Of a DNA stretch of 64,000 nucleotides, positions 57,369-64,000 are shown in pieces; positions within the stretch are counted from its first letter, which is position 1, and each line of letters begins with the position of its first letter. The notes below the pieces were generated by a model. It was not told the DNA's origin. It saw only the letters and a program-made list of their open reading frames with translations, and did not search any database. The DNA is from Acinetobacter larvae (GTDB lineage: Bacteria; Pseudomonadota; Gammaproteobacteria; Pseudomonadales; Moraxellaceae). Location: assembly GCF_001704115.1 (NCBI RefSeq), contig NZ_CP016895.1, forward strand, positions 1,612,001-1,676,000. Direction: 5' to 3'. The position numbers and the translations under genes are program-made.

Positions 57369-58421
57369 TTAATCCTCTTCAAGCAATGCATTGCGCATGT
57401 AATCAATTCTTCCAGTTAATTTACGTCTTGCATTGGCACCATCTGAGCTAACTTCTTTCTTAAAGTCATTATGATCCAGAATTGAGTTCGTTTTTTGAAT
57501 ATCCACACTTAGATCTGGCTTTTCTTCTAATGCGAAGTGAGAGCCTAATGCTATAGATTCATACCTTGCCCTTGGTGTTGTTTTAGCTCCCGGTGTTTTT
57601 CTAAATCCAAGTTCAAAAGACTTATCTACAAATTCAACCATTCTTTGGAAGCGCTGCTCATATTTGATTTCTAAATTAGGATCTCTATCAAATGCATCAT
57701 TCATTTTCTTTATATACCTGAATATAAAAGCTGAAACATCATCTTTATACCCATCTAAGCCATCAGAATATGCAAAAAATCTTGTAACTAACTCCTCTGC
57801 CTCTCGTTCTTTTTTCTGTTTAGTTGTAATAGGGGCTATTTTTAAAAACAACTCATGTGATGCTAAACGATTAACAAAATTCATAAAATTACCACGGAGA
57901 GCACCGCGTCTAATCTCAGCAGGATTAGCAACCTTAGGACCAGTATTAATTCTTTCAAATAGATCTACTCTAGCCTCCATATCGGTTTTCTCTGAAAGAA
58001 TAATTCCTCTGATAGAGATATTTAATATTTTCCTACGTCGAGATAAAGGGAGATCAAAAAAGGAGGTGCCATTTAGTAAATCTAAACGCTCTAAATCCTC
58101 TAGAATTAAGCGCCCTCCTAAATATTCCTCAATAGTTCTCAGTCGTTGTGAACCATCAACGATTTCAAGCTTACCTGTCTTATCATTCATCCAAAAGAAC
58201 ACAAAAGGAATTGGTAGTCCAATTAGAATAGATTCAATAAATTTACTTTTCCTTGGTCCCTCCCATGTAAATTCACGTTGATAATCTGGAACTGTATATT
58301 CTTTTTCAGCAACTTTTTGAGCTAAAATTTCAATTGTGTATTCAGACGTATAAAAATCTATTTTTTTTGAATAATTTTGGAGTTGTAGCTCCGCTGCTTT
58401 AAGTGTTTCTTCGTCAATCAT
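57369..58421 (-). CDS. DUF262 (GmrS/ParB-like) protein
   Basis: This 350-residue protein starts with GGAGA upstream. DUF262 landmarks are VPDYQREFTW (44-53), ILIGLPIPFVFFW and the nucleotide-site VDGSQRL (88-94), followed by FERINTG and PAEIRRG. In GmrSD enzymes a DUF262 domain binds NTP and recognises modified DNA while a DUF1524 HNH domain cuts. Here there is no DUF1524 and the partner is a HEPN protein. It is likely the sensor or switch of the pair. AT-rich like the HEPN gene. Confidence 0.87.
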   Translation of the reverse strand: MIDEETLKAAELQLQNYSKKIDFYTSEYTIEILAQKVAEKEYTVPDYQREFTWEGPRKSKFIESILIGLPIPFVFFWMNDKTGKLEIVDGSQRLRTIEEYLGGRLILEDLERLDLLNGTSFFDLPLSRRRKILNISIRGIILSEKTDMEARVDLFERINTGPKVANPAEIRRGALRGNFMNFVNRLASHELFLKIAPITTKQKKEREAEELVTRFFAYSDGLDGYKDDVSAFIFRYIKKMNDAFDRDPNLEIKYEQRFQRMVEFVDKSFELGFRKTPGAKTTPRARYESIALGSHFALEEKPDLSVDIQKTNSILDHNDFKKEVSSDGANARRKLTGRIDYMRNALLEED

Positions 58422-58568
58422 AATTTCTCCAATAACTTTAATTACTACATATGGTTAATAAACTTATAGGTTACCAAATATATAGTTAAAAATTAATCAC
58501 ACACCCGAACTTTCAAAAGTCCTGCGTCGGGTCGCAGTTAAACGGCCAATAGGTTGGGCTTTTATGAT

Positions 58569-58871
58569 TTATCTCTCAGCATACTTTTCCAAAAACTCAT
58601 CAATCCAGCCTTGCACCGCCTCACGATTTGTTATGTCAGCCAGCTTCAGGCTAGTGCCTTCTGCTTCGTTAAAACCCTCAATAATGGCTTCAAAGATATT
58701 AGCCTCAGCAATGACCTCATTTGCCATTTCTGCAGCGTCATAGCTCTGTTTGGCTCTTTTAAGTGCTGCAATTTGCTTATCAATTCCATCGCCCATTTTA
58801 GCCAATGCCATTTTAAATTCTTGACGATTAATCGTTAGCGCGGTTTTGGATTTATTAAGTGTCGCGATCAT
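58569..58871 (-). CDS. Hypothetical phage protein
   Basis: This 100-residue protein starts at MIATLNKSKTALTINRQEF with AAGGAAA upstream; the longer frame overlapping the repressor is rejected. It is mostly helical and acidic. It sits directly after the repressor gene and may be co-transcribed with it, a rex-like position, but has no recognised domain. Confidence 0.6.
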   Translation of the reverse strand: MIATLNKSKTALTINRQEFKMALAKMGDGIDKQIAALKRAKQSYDAAEMANEVIAEANIFEAIIEGFNEAEGTSLKLADITNREAVQGWIDEFLEKYAER

Positions 58872-58882
58872 TGTGATTTCCT

Positions 58883-59551
58883 TTAGATTTTTCGATATAA
58901 ACCAACAACCTTGCCGACAAGTCGACAATCATCGGTCAGTTTAATTATTTGATCAGGCCAATCTGGATTAAGAGGCTGCAAATATTTATTACTACCTTCA
59001 ATAATTAATTTTTTAAATGTCGCTTCTGTATCACCAGCACATGAAACAATAACAAGATCTCCGCTATGAAGGTCAAAGGTTTGAACATCTGGGTTCACGT
59101 AAATTCGATCATCGATTTCAAATTTTGGTGACATTGAGATACCTGTAACAATTAAGCCATATCCATTCTTCCCGCAATCCTTATTAGGTGGCAACCACTC
59201 GCAAACCTCAGCATCACTAATGATCGTCTCGGTTGGTGAAAACGACCCTGCGGCAACCCATGAAATAACAGGTATAGGGCGACCTTCAAGTCCGATCTTC
59301 TGACTTAGGTTGACGTTATTATCAAAGGCTGGCTTATTGGGTGGTTCTTTACCAGTTAATATGTATTCTGCTGTAACCCCAAAAAGGTTAGCCATTGCTT
59401 CCAGAGAGGCGGCTTTAGGTTGGTATCCGTCTTTCTCCCACTCAGTAACTGCGGGCGAACTAACCCCCGCAACCTTCGCTAATTGAGCTTGCGTTAATTT
59501 TTTCGATCTTCGAAGGGCCCGAATGCGCTGCCCGATTGTATTAGTGTTCAT
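58883..59551 (-). CDS. CI-like prophage repressor (HTH + S24 peptidase)
   Basis: This 222-residue LexA/CI-type repressor has an N-terminal HTH (LTQAQLAKVAGVSSPAVTEWE), a linker, and an S24 autoproteolysis domain with cleavage pair in SWVAAGSF (A101-G102), Ser in TGISMSP (S139) and Lys in EATFKKL (about K180). RecA-stimulated cleavage would induce the prophage. Its ATG is two bases from the first OR site, suggesting a leaderless message from a pRM-like promoter. Confidence 0.92.
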   Translation of the reverse strand: MNTNTIGQRIRALRRSKKLTQAQLAKVAGVSSPAVTEWEKDGYQPKAASLEAMANLFGVTAEYILTGKEPPNKPAFDNNVNLSQKIGLEGRPIPVISWVAAGSFSPTETIISDAEVCEWLPPNKDCGKNGYGLIVTGISMSPKFEIDDRIYVNPDVQTFDLHSGDLVIVSCAGDTEATFKKLIIEGSNKYLQPLNPDWPDQIIKLTDDCRLVGKVVGLYRKI

Positions 59552-59552
59552 A

Positions 59553-59613
59553 TAAGTTATCTTACATCTTGTAAAAATAAGATTTCTTTGATTTAATAAT
59601 AAGAAATCTTATT
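59553..59613. promoter_or_regulatory. OR: three repressor operators between cI and cro
   Basis: TAAGTTATCTTA (59553-59564), TAAGATTTCTTT (59578-59589, imperfect) and AATAAGAAATCTTATT (59598-59613), with centres 25 and 22 bp apart. The third site is identical to the middle OL site. They lie between the divergent repressor and cro genes. Confidence 0.88.
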
Positions 59614-59625
59614 TAAGGTGATTTT

Positions 59626-59817
59626 ATGACTAAACAGGAAGCTTACAAGCTACTCAATGTTAATGGTGTTGGGTTAGCTCGTCTTTTAGGTATAGAGCCT
59701 GCGGCAGTTTACCAATGGCCCAAAGATAAAATTCCAGTTGCTCGCGAATACCAAATACGAGATTTAGCAGTAGGTAAAAAGCCTATTGGCTGCCTAGAAC
59801 AAATCAAAATCGCATAG
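59626..59817 (+). CDS. Cro-like repressor
   Basis: This 63-residue protein has a helix-turn-helix (GLARLLGIEPAAVYQWPKDKIPVAREYQIRDL) like P22-type Cro. It is divergent from the CI-like gene across OR and first in the rightward operon, with AAGG upstream. Confidence 0.85.
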   Translation: MTKQEAYKLLNVNGVGLARLLGIEPAAVYQWPKDKIPVAREYQIRDLAVGKKPIGCLEQIKIA

Positions 59818-59825
59818 GAAACCTC

Positions 59826-60101
59826 ATGAGTTTAGATAAAGAAGATGCCCGCCTGAAACTATCTTCAGATATGAAAGCTAGATTAATCGACATAGCTGCA
59901 TTTAATGGCATGGATCAAAACAAGCAACTTACCTTGTTAGTGGAAAAGGCGTTGGTGGGTGAGCACCATGCAGTAATTGTTGCACTCGAGCGCATTGAAA
60001 GAAATAAGCGGCTGCGGGCACACGAGGGCACGCAAGTGACAAGCTGGTCAAGTCAGGGTGAAGAAGGGCAAAGAGAAAGTTTAAAAGTCGTAGGCAAATA
60101 A
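59826..60101 (+). CDS. Small Arc/ribbon-helix-helix-like protein
   Basis: This 91-residue protein has a start (ARLKLSSDMKARLIDIAAFNGMDQNKQLTLLVEKALV) that fits a ribbon-helix-helix fold, with a charged unstructured tail. It occupies a cII-like position after cro but is not CII-like in sequence. Role unknown. Confidence 0.55.
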   Translation: MSLDKEDARLKLSSDMKARLIDIAAFNGMDQNKQLTLLVEKALVGEHHAVIVALERIERNKRLRAHEGTQVTSWSSQGEEGQRESLKVVGK

Positions 60102-60104
60102 AAA

Positions 60105-60134
60105 CCGCTCACCAGGGCGAACTGGAAAGCGGTC
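60105..60134 (+). promoter_or_regulatory. Hairpin in the rightward operon
   Basis: ACCGCT (60105-60110) pairs with AGCGGT (60129-60134) in the gap before the next gene. There is no T-run, so a processing site or tR1-like weak terminator is possible. Confidence 0.35.
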
Positions 60135-60160
60135 AGTAATTCAATCTTTGGAGAAAGAAT

Positions 60161-60421
60161 ATGAAATCAAATATATCAAAACCAGCCGTAGCAAGCAATG
60201 ACACGGCGACAGATTACATTGTTGGTGATGTAGTTGTTTATGAGGATGGGATTACTGGCTTGTCCTCTCTTCAAACAATTGAAGCCTACCAGCCAGATGA
60301 TCATTACTGGCTTGCAGGTGGTCAGTTAGTTCATGTAAGCCATATCCGCCATGCGACCACGGCCGAAATTACAGCACGGCGCCGTCTCAGCGTTTCTTTA
60401 GATGGAGTACTTACAGCATGA
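60161..60421 (+). CDS. Hypothetical phage protein
   Basis: This 86-residue protein has a VGDVVVYEDG segment and an end HIRHATTAEITARRRL that recur in the protein at 63098-63313 (VGDLVVAINGD; FRPATAEEVAANRRL). A small SH3-like fold is possible. It overlaps the O-like gene by 4 nt. Confidence 0.6.
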   Translation: MKSNISKPAVASNDTATDYIVGDVVVYEDGITGLSSLQTIEAYQPDDHYWLAGGQLVHVSHIRHATTAEITARRRLSVSLDGVLTA

Positions 60422-61251
60422 GTTCTTTCACACCTAACGCATTTCAAGTGCCGAATGCATTTGTTGACGAGGTTTTAGATAAGATCTCCGATGCTGCATG
60501 CAAAATGTACCTCGTTATTTGCCGCAAAACACGCGGCTGGAACAAAGAATACGATGCAATCTCCTTGACTCAATTTGAGGAAATCACAGGCAAGTCACGA
60601 CCAACAGTGATCAAGTGTCTTCGTGAGCTCATTAAGGTTGGTTTAGTCGTGGAATTAAAAAGCACGTTCCACGGAAATACCTACAAACTTGGTGATGAAA
60701 CAAGCATCGGTTTGGTCGTTAATTTCCCTAGTAAAAATATTTTACTAGATGAAAATCAGGAATCTACTAGTAAAAAATCTTTACCATTGCTAGTAAAAAA
60801 ATTTAACTACGCTAGTAAAAATATTTTACCTCTGCTAGTAAAAAATTTTTACACACAAACTATCACTATCAATAAACACTCTACAAAGATTAAAAAAATA
60901 AATAAAAAAAGTGATGACGTTACTCAACCTAAAAAACCTGTAAGCAAAAATTCTTTTGATGCCAAGTCAATTGATCTTCCAGTGAACGTGAATCGTGATT
61001 TGTGGAACCAGTTTGCTGACATGCGTTCTGAAAACAAAAAACCTCTTACTGAAAACGCAGTGAATTTGATTTTGAGGAAACTTGTTGATTTTGGAGACCT
61101 AGCCAATCAATCCCTCGAAAACTCAATCATTGGAAATTATCAGGGTGTATTCCAACCAAAACCACAGCTTGCTCAACAACAATCATCACACAGTCGTATG
61201 GAAGGCTTTGAGCAACTTCGAAATCAAGGTGGTGACCAATGGCTAATTTAA
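60418..61251 (+). CDS. Phage replication initiator, O-like
   Basis: This 277-residue protein has the phage replication protein O N-terminal domain (FQVPNAFVDEVLDKISDAACKMYLVICRKTRGWNKE, winged helix GKSRPTVIKCLREL). The central part (about residues 104-145) is encoded by five iterons, so the protein repeats SKNIL-PLLVKKF-like blocks. The C-terminal part would bind the P-like loader. The P-like gene overlaps its end by 13 nt. Confidence 0.85.
   Translation: MSSFTPNAFQVPNAFVDEVLDKISDAACKMYLVICRKTRGWNKEYDAISLTQFEEITGKSRPTVIKCLRELIKVGLVVELKSTFHGNTYKLGDETSIGLVVNFPSKNILLDENQESTSKKSLPLLVKKFNYASKNILPLLVKNFYTQTITINKHSTKIKKINKKSDDVTQPKKPVSKNSFDAKSIDLPVNVNRDLWNQFADMRSENKKPLTENAVNLILRKLVDFGDLANQSLENSIIGNYQGVFQPKPQLAQQQSSHSRMEGFEQLRNQGGDQWLI
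60728..60852. repeat. Replication origin iterons (five 18-bp repeats) inside the O-like gene
   Basis: Consensus CTAGTAAAAAWWNTTTAC at 60728-60745, 60767-60784, 60790-60807, 60812-60829 and 60835-60852. The first and fourth are identical (CTAGTAAAAATATTTTAC). The last four are 22-23 bp apart, two helical turns. Very AT-rich DNA follows (about 60853-60920), a likely unwinding element. Confidence 0.88.
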
Positions 61252-61982
61252 CCACCCCAAATGGTCGCCAGTTGTCGGTGATCGACGTTGCTGAAATCGT
61301 GAAGGCAATCACTCCAAGATCGTTTGAAAAAACTTTTGAGGGGATGAAAGAGGTCCATATTGCGACGGCGTTCAAAGTTTGTATCGATGGCTTGAGTTAC
61401 GAGCAGATTCAAGCAGGTATCGCCGTGGTCCGTGATAACGGTTTTTGCCCAGATCCAGCAATGTTCCGCAAGTGGTGTTTGGGTATTACTGGGTTCGGTT
61501 CTGAGCAACAACGTGCCGTAGATTCGTTTAAGGGGAAGCGTGGGGCTTTGGCGAACATTCTCAACTGGCTTAGCTCAAAGGGTCGCACAGAGATAACCAA
61601 CGCTGAGAAACAGGCTTATGACCGCTGTTACAACATGTTTGCAGATATTCAGTGGGCAAAAGATGTAAATCGCGCCCAGTACTACGCATATGAAGCATTT
61701 AAAGATAATTACGTCGACGTGGTTAGAGAACTTGTTGAGCAAGGCATTGCGCAAGATGTATGGGCAAAACCTAAAGCGGTTGAGGGTAAGTCAACACCTG
61801 TCATCACAGCAGATAAACCAAAGGGTCTTTTAAAGAATCAAACACCAGAACAGCAAAAAATTTCAGCTCGTACTACTGAGCTTATGGCTAGTGGTCTTGG
61901 CTTTGGTGATGCCTTTAAGCAGGCACAAGAGGAGATTACGGGCGCCGTGGGTAGCTTGAATAAGATGGGGGAAGTGGCGTGA
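61239..61982 (+). CDS. Phage replication protein P-like helicase loader
   Basis: This 247-residue protein overlaps the O-like gene. LTYEQI-type segment (IDGLSYEQIQAGIAVVRDNGFCPDPAMFRKWC) matches the replication protein P family, which delivers host DnaB to the origin. The C-terminal part is helical and charged. Confidence 0.72.
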   Translation: MANLTTPNGRQLSVIDVAEIVKAITPRSFEKTFEGMKEVHIATAFKVCIDGLSYEQIQAGIAVVRDNGFCPDPAMFRKWCLGITGFGSEQQRAVDSFKGKRGALANILNWLSSKGRTEITNAEKQAYDRCYNMFADIQWAKDVNRAQYYAYEAFKDNYVDVVRELVEQGIAQDVWAKPKAVEGKSTPVITADKPKGLLKNQTPEQQKISARTTELMASGLGFGDAFKQAQEEITGAVGSLNKMGEVA

Positions 61983-62272
61983 AAATATCTCTAAATGATG
62001 TTCTAGATTTTGTATGGACCGCAAAACACTCCGACTTGAATGCAATTGCTGATGAGTTAGTGGACGCTGGCTATGAGTTTGAATGCTCAGAATGTGAATC
62101 GCATGAATGTGAGGTATGTGATTGCAAAGATGCGATCAGCGAAGAAATGGAAAATTTTATCCGTCGTTTAGCCATGCGATTAAATCAATTTGGTCTAGAT
62201 GACATGCTTTCTGAATTGGAAATTGAGGCGCGTAGTTTTGGTGTTCAACTCAACTTGAGGACTACAGCATGA
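61979..62272 (+). CDS. Hypothetical phage protein with clustered cysteines
   Basis: This 97-residue protein starts at a GTG overlapping the P-like stop. It contains CSECESHECEVCDC, a possible metal site, in an acidic helical protein. No function known. Confidence 0.6.
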   Translation: MKISLNDVLDFVWTAKHSDLNAIADELVDAGYEFECSECESHECEVCDCKDAISEEMENFIRRLAMRLNQFGLDDMLSELEIEARSFGVQLNLRTTA

Positions 62273-62532
62273 TCCATCAAAAGCAATTAGAAAGCGCTGC
62301 ATTGGCGGCGGAAGTTGAAAAGTTTTTGGCGAAGGGTGGGAAGGTTGATGTATTGCCACGCAGTCACTATGTAACTTTCCGCAGTCCTTGCTTTGATAAG
62401 TCTAAAAGTGAATTGGCTGCATTGGCTAGGAACCATAAGCGTAAAACTTTTTCGTACTGGTGTGATGAACACGGTATTTGTCTGCACAACACTAAAACTG
62501 GGGCTTGTGTGCGTTGTGGAGCTAAATCATGA
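62269..62532 (+). CDS. Hypothetical phage protein with zinc-ribbon-like end
   Basis: This 87-residue protein ends WCDEHGICLHNTKTGACVRCGAKS, with Cys and His spacing of a small zinc finger. It overlaps both neighbours by 4 nt. Confidence 0.6.
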   Translation: MIHQKQLESAALAAEVEKFLAKGGKVDVLPRSHYVTFRSPCFDKSKSELAALARNHKRKTFSYWCDEHGICLHNTKTGACVRCGAKS

Positions 62533-63101
62533 AGAAACGTAATAAGAAATACAATCCGAATAAATTGGCTAATGCATATCGCGCTCAATCAGCCCAAAAG
62601 CATGTACTTGAAATGACATTCAATATTGATGAGGTCAATGGTCGTGTAGATGAATGGCGTGAAGCAAATGGTTTGGTAGATAAAGAATTAACTCCAAAAC
62701 ATGTTGTGTATGGCGTGTATCACGGCGACCTAATTATTTGCCTTAAAAACCTCTTAATTCCACAAGAACAAGAATGGTTTCTAGGTGTTGATTCTCACTA
62801 CTACAGCATCGAAAAAGATGAAGTTTTAACAATTCCAGCGCAGTTCCAGATGCCGCTTATGAGCTTTGAAGACTTCCGATTTGGTTGCGATGTGAAAGTC
62901 GATCGTGGTCATGGTCTTAAAACACGTTGGAGAGGCATTAGCGCCGAGTTAGATGCAATCCTATTGACAGAGGTTCCAGCGGGCTTTGAGCGCGTGCATA
63001 GCTATGCATTGATGCGTGTAGAGACGGCTTTCAATAATGCAGCTGACTATCTGTATTTCAAAGAAGCACAAAAGTTAAGAGTTTTGGGAGAAGCAGCATG
63101 A
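62529..63101 (+). CDS. Hypothetical phage protein
   Basis: This 190-residue protein (MKKRNKKYNPNKLANAYRAQ...) has a basic start and a mixed alpha/beta body. No confident family. It is tightly coupled to neighbours by 4-nt overlaps, as in lambda nin regions. Confidence 0.6.
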   Translation: MKKRNKKYNPNKLANAYRAQSAQKHVLEMTFNIDEVNGRVDEWREANGLVDKELTPKHVVYGVYHGDLIICLKNLLIPQEQEWFLGVDSHYYSIEKDEVLTIPAQFQMPLMSFEDFRFGCDVKVDRGHGLKTRWRGISAELDAILLTEVPAGFERVHSYALMRVETAFNNAADYLYFKEAQKLRVLGEAA

Positions 63102-63313
63102 CTAAGACTGACTTTAAGGTGGGGGATTTGGTTGTAGCAATCAATGGTGATGATCGAGTGTTCACTTTCTCTAGCTACATGACGGACGGCAGAGTTCTTT
63201 TGAAGTGTAAACATGGGCGGAGTTACTGCTATTCAAAGCACTGGTTTAGACCTGCCACAGCCGAAGAAGTCGCAGCTAACCGCCGTTTAGGAGTGACCAA
63301 TGAAAGCGAATGA
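63098..63313 (+). CDS. Hypothetical phage protein
   Basis: This 71-residue protein is similar in its opening and ending to the product at 60161-60421 (VGDLVV..., ATAEEVAANRRL). Function unknown. Confidence 0.55.
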   Translation: MTKTDFKVGDLVVAINGDDRVFTFSSYMTDGRVLLKCKHGRSYCYSKHWFRPATAEEVAANRRLGVTNESE

Positions 63314-63581
63314 GTTTGTGAAGAAGTTTGGGTGGGATGCTGTTAGGCAGATAGTGGGTGATTGTGAGCTACTTGGTGACAAGTATTTTATCCATGACAA
63401 CTCTGAGATATGTGTGTATGACCTAAAACGCCTCGTCGAGTCGCATGAGTTGGTTGATGAATGCGGTGGACTAGAAAAGGCGAAGAACAGGGTCGAACTT
63501 GAGGAGAGGCTTCCAAATCCTAATGTGTTTTATGTTCTTGTTGTGAGTAGTGCAATCTCTGATGTGGAGGCTTGTCAGTGA
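63300..63581 (+). CDS. Hypothetical phage protein
   Basis: This 93-residue acidic protein (MKANEFVKKFGWDAVRQIVGDCELLGDKYF) resembles small phage early proteins that start with 'vkkfG.d.a..iv'. No function known. It overlaps the previous gene by 14 nt. Confidence 0.55.
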   Translation: MKANEFVKKFGWDAVRQIVGDCELLGDKYFIHDNSEICVYDLKRLVESHELVDECGGLEKAKNRVELEERLPNPNVFYVLVVSSAISDVEACQ

Positions 63582-63787
63582 GAATTATATCTGAAAGAAC
63601 TGTGAAATTTTACATCGTTGAAGATGACTCGAATAGAGATCGGGGTGAGATAGAGTTTTATGAGGTCGAAGCCGTTTCTCCAGAGCATGCAATTGCAAGT
63701 AGAAATTTAGGGAATGGTGAATTTCTTGGAACGTATGAGTTGGTCGAGCTAGTCCCTGACGTTATTCGGGAGGCATCGAATGGATAA
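63578..63787 (+). CDS. Hypothetical phage protein
   Basis: This 69-residue protein starts at GTG 63578, overlapping the previous stop (GTGA); a TTG two codons upstream is possible. FYIVEDDSNRDRGEIEFYEVEAVSPEHAI looks like a small beta-alpha domain. Function unknown. Confidence 0.5.
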   Translation: MRIISERTVKFYIVEDDSNRDRGEIEFYEVEAVSPEHAIASRNLGNGEFLGTYELVELVPDVIREASNG

Positions 63788-64000
63788 GTCAATCATTGAG
63801 TTTAATAAAAAGTTCGATAAGCAAAAACAAGAGCTTATTGATGGTTTTAAAGCATTAGGTGAAGAAAAAAGACTACCTAAAGCTTTGGCAACAATTGAGG
63901 GTGAACAGCCAACATATAAGGATTATTTTAAAGCGGCTTGGCAATCCCGACAGGCTGAGATTGATCAAAAAAATACGCGAATTGCTGAGCTTGAAAGAAG
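63780..64000 (+). CDS. Hypothetical phage protein (3' end beyond window)
   Basis: ATG 63780 opens a frame of at least 73 codons to the window edge (MDKSIIEFNKKFDKQKQELID...). Lys/Glu-rich and helical, with a coiled-coil-like end (AEIDQKNTRIAELERR). Function unknown. Confidence 0.5.
   Translation, partial: MDKSIIEFNKKFDKQKQELIDGFKALGEEKRLPKALATIEGEQPTYKDYFKAAWQSRQAEIDQKNTRIAELER

Noticed and set aside
59551..59613. Toxin-antitoxin pair from the divergent small DNA-binding genes
   Set aside because: The S24 peptidase domain, shared operators with OL and gene order identify a CI/Cro switch.
60728..60852. CRISPR-like short repeat array
   Set aside because: The repeats are 18 bp at 4-5 bp gaps for the last four, AT-rich and inside a replication gene; they are iterons.

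Overview
The window reads as a gammaproteobacterial chromosome, most likely Acinetobacter. The clues are moderate to low GC, the trpI/trpBA, kdp and siderophore-receptor gene styles, and VgrG, DUF4123 and DUF6708 proteins of Acinetobacter type. The genus call is inference from protein recognition; no rRNA is present.

Positions 1-25.0 kb are ordinary chromosome: the end of a FecR-type regulator with its STN-domain TonB receptor, a TrpI-type LysR gene divergent from trpBA, an omptin outer-membrane protease, an NCS1 transporter divergent from an allophanate hydrolase/urea carboxylase pair, metNIQ, a few small hypothetical genes, a second siderophore receptor and a fused NAD(P)HX repair enzyme (nnrDE).

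Positions 25.0-48.5 kb are a decaying accessory stretch. kdpA is split by an IS3-family element with a clean 4-bp target duplication, kdpD carries a frameshift, and kdpE is not where it is expected. A type VI secretion cargo cluster starts directly after kdpD: a vgrG broken by two internal deletions, a DUF4123 adaptor, a VasX-like effector split by an IS982-family element, a DUF6708 putative immunity gene, then remnants. Further IS elements follow: a truncated IS3 element, a second IS3-type element, a degenerate IS982 copy in a small gene, and a second copy of the kdpA IS3 element.

After a CAU-anticodon tRNA, positions 49.1-64.0 kb hold the early half of a lambda-like prophage. It has an integrase, a putative excisionase, a leftward operon (KilAC-domain protein, MazG-like enzyme, ExoX-like exonuclease, SSB-like protein, Sak4-like ATPase) and an immunity region. 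The immunity region is bounded by two three-site operator clusters that share TAAG...CTTA arms (OL 55429-55484, OR 59553-59613). On the right come cro, an O-like initiator gene containing five 18-bp iterons, a P-like gene and small nin-type genes. Structural and lysis genes lie beyond the window.

The most notable cargo lies between OL and the CI-like repressor gene, the place lambda uses for rex. It consists of a 5-methylcytosine DNA methyltransferase facing a two-gene operon of a DUF262 (GmrS/ParB-like) protein and a HEPN-type nuclease with an intact R-x4-H motif. I propose it as a modification-linked, possibly RNA-targeting defence system carried as lysogenic cargo.
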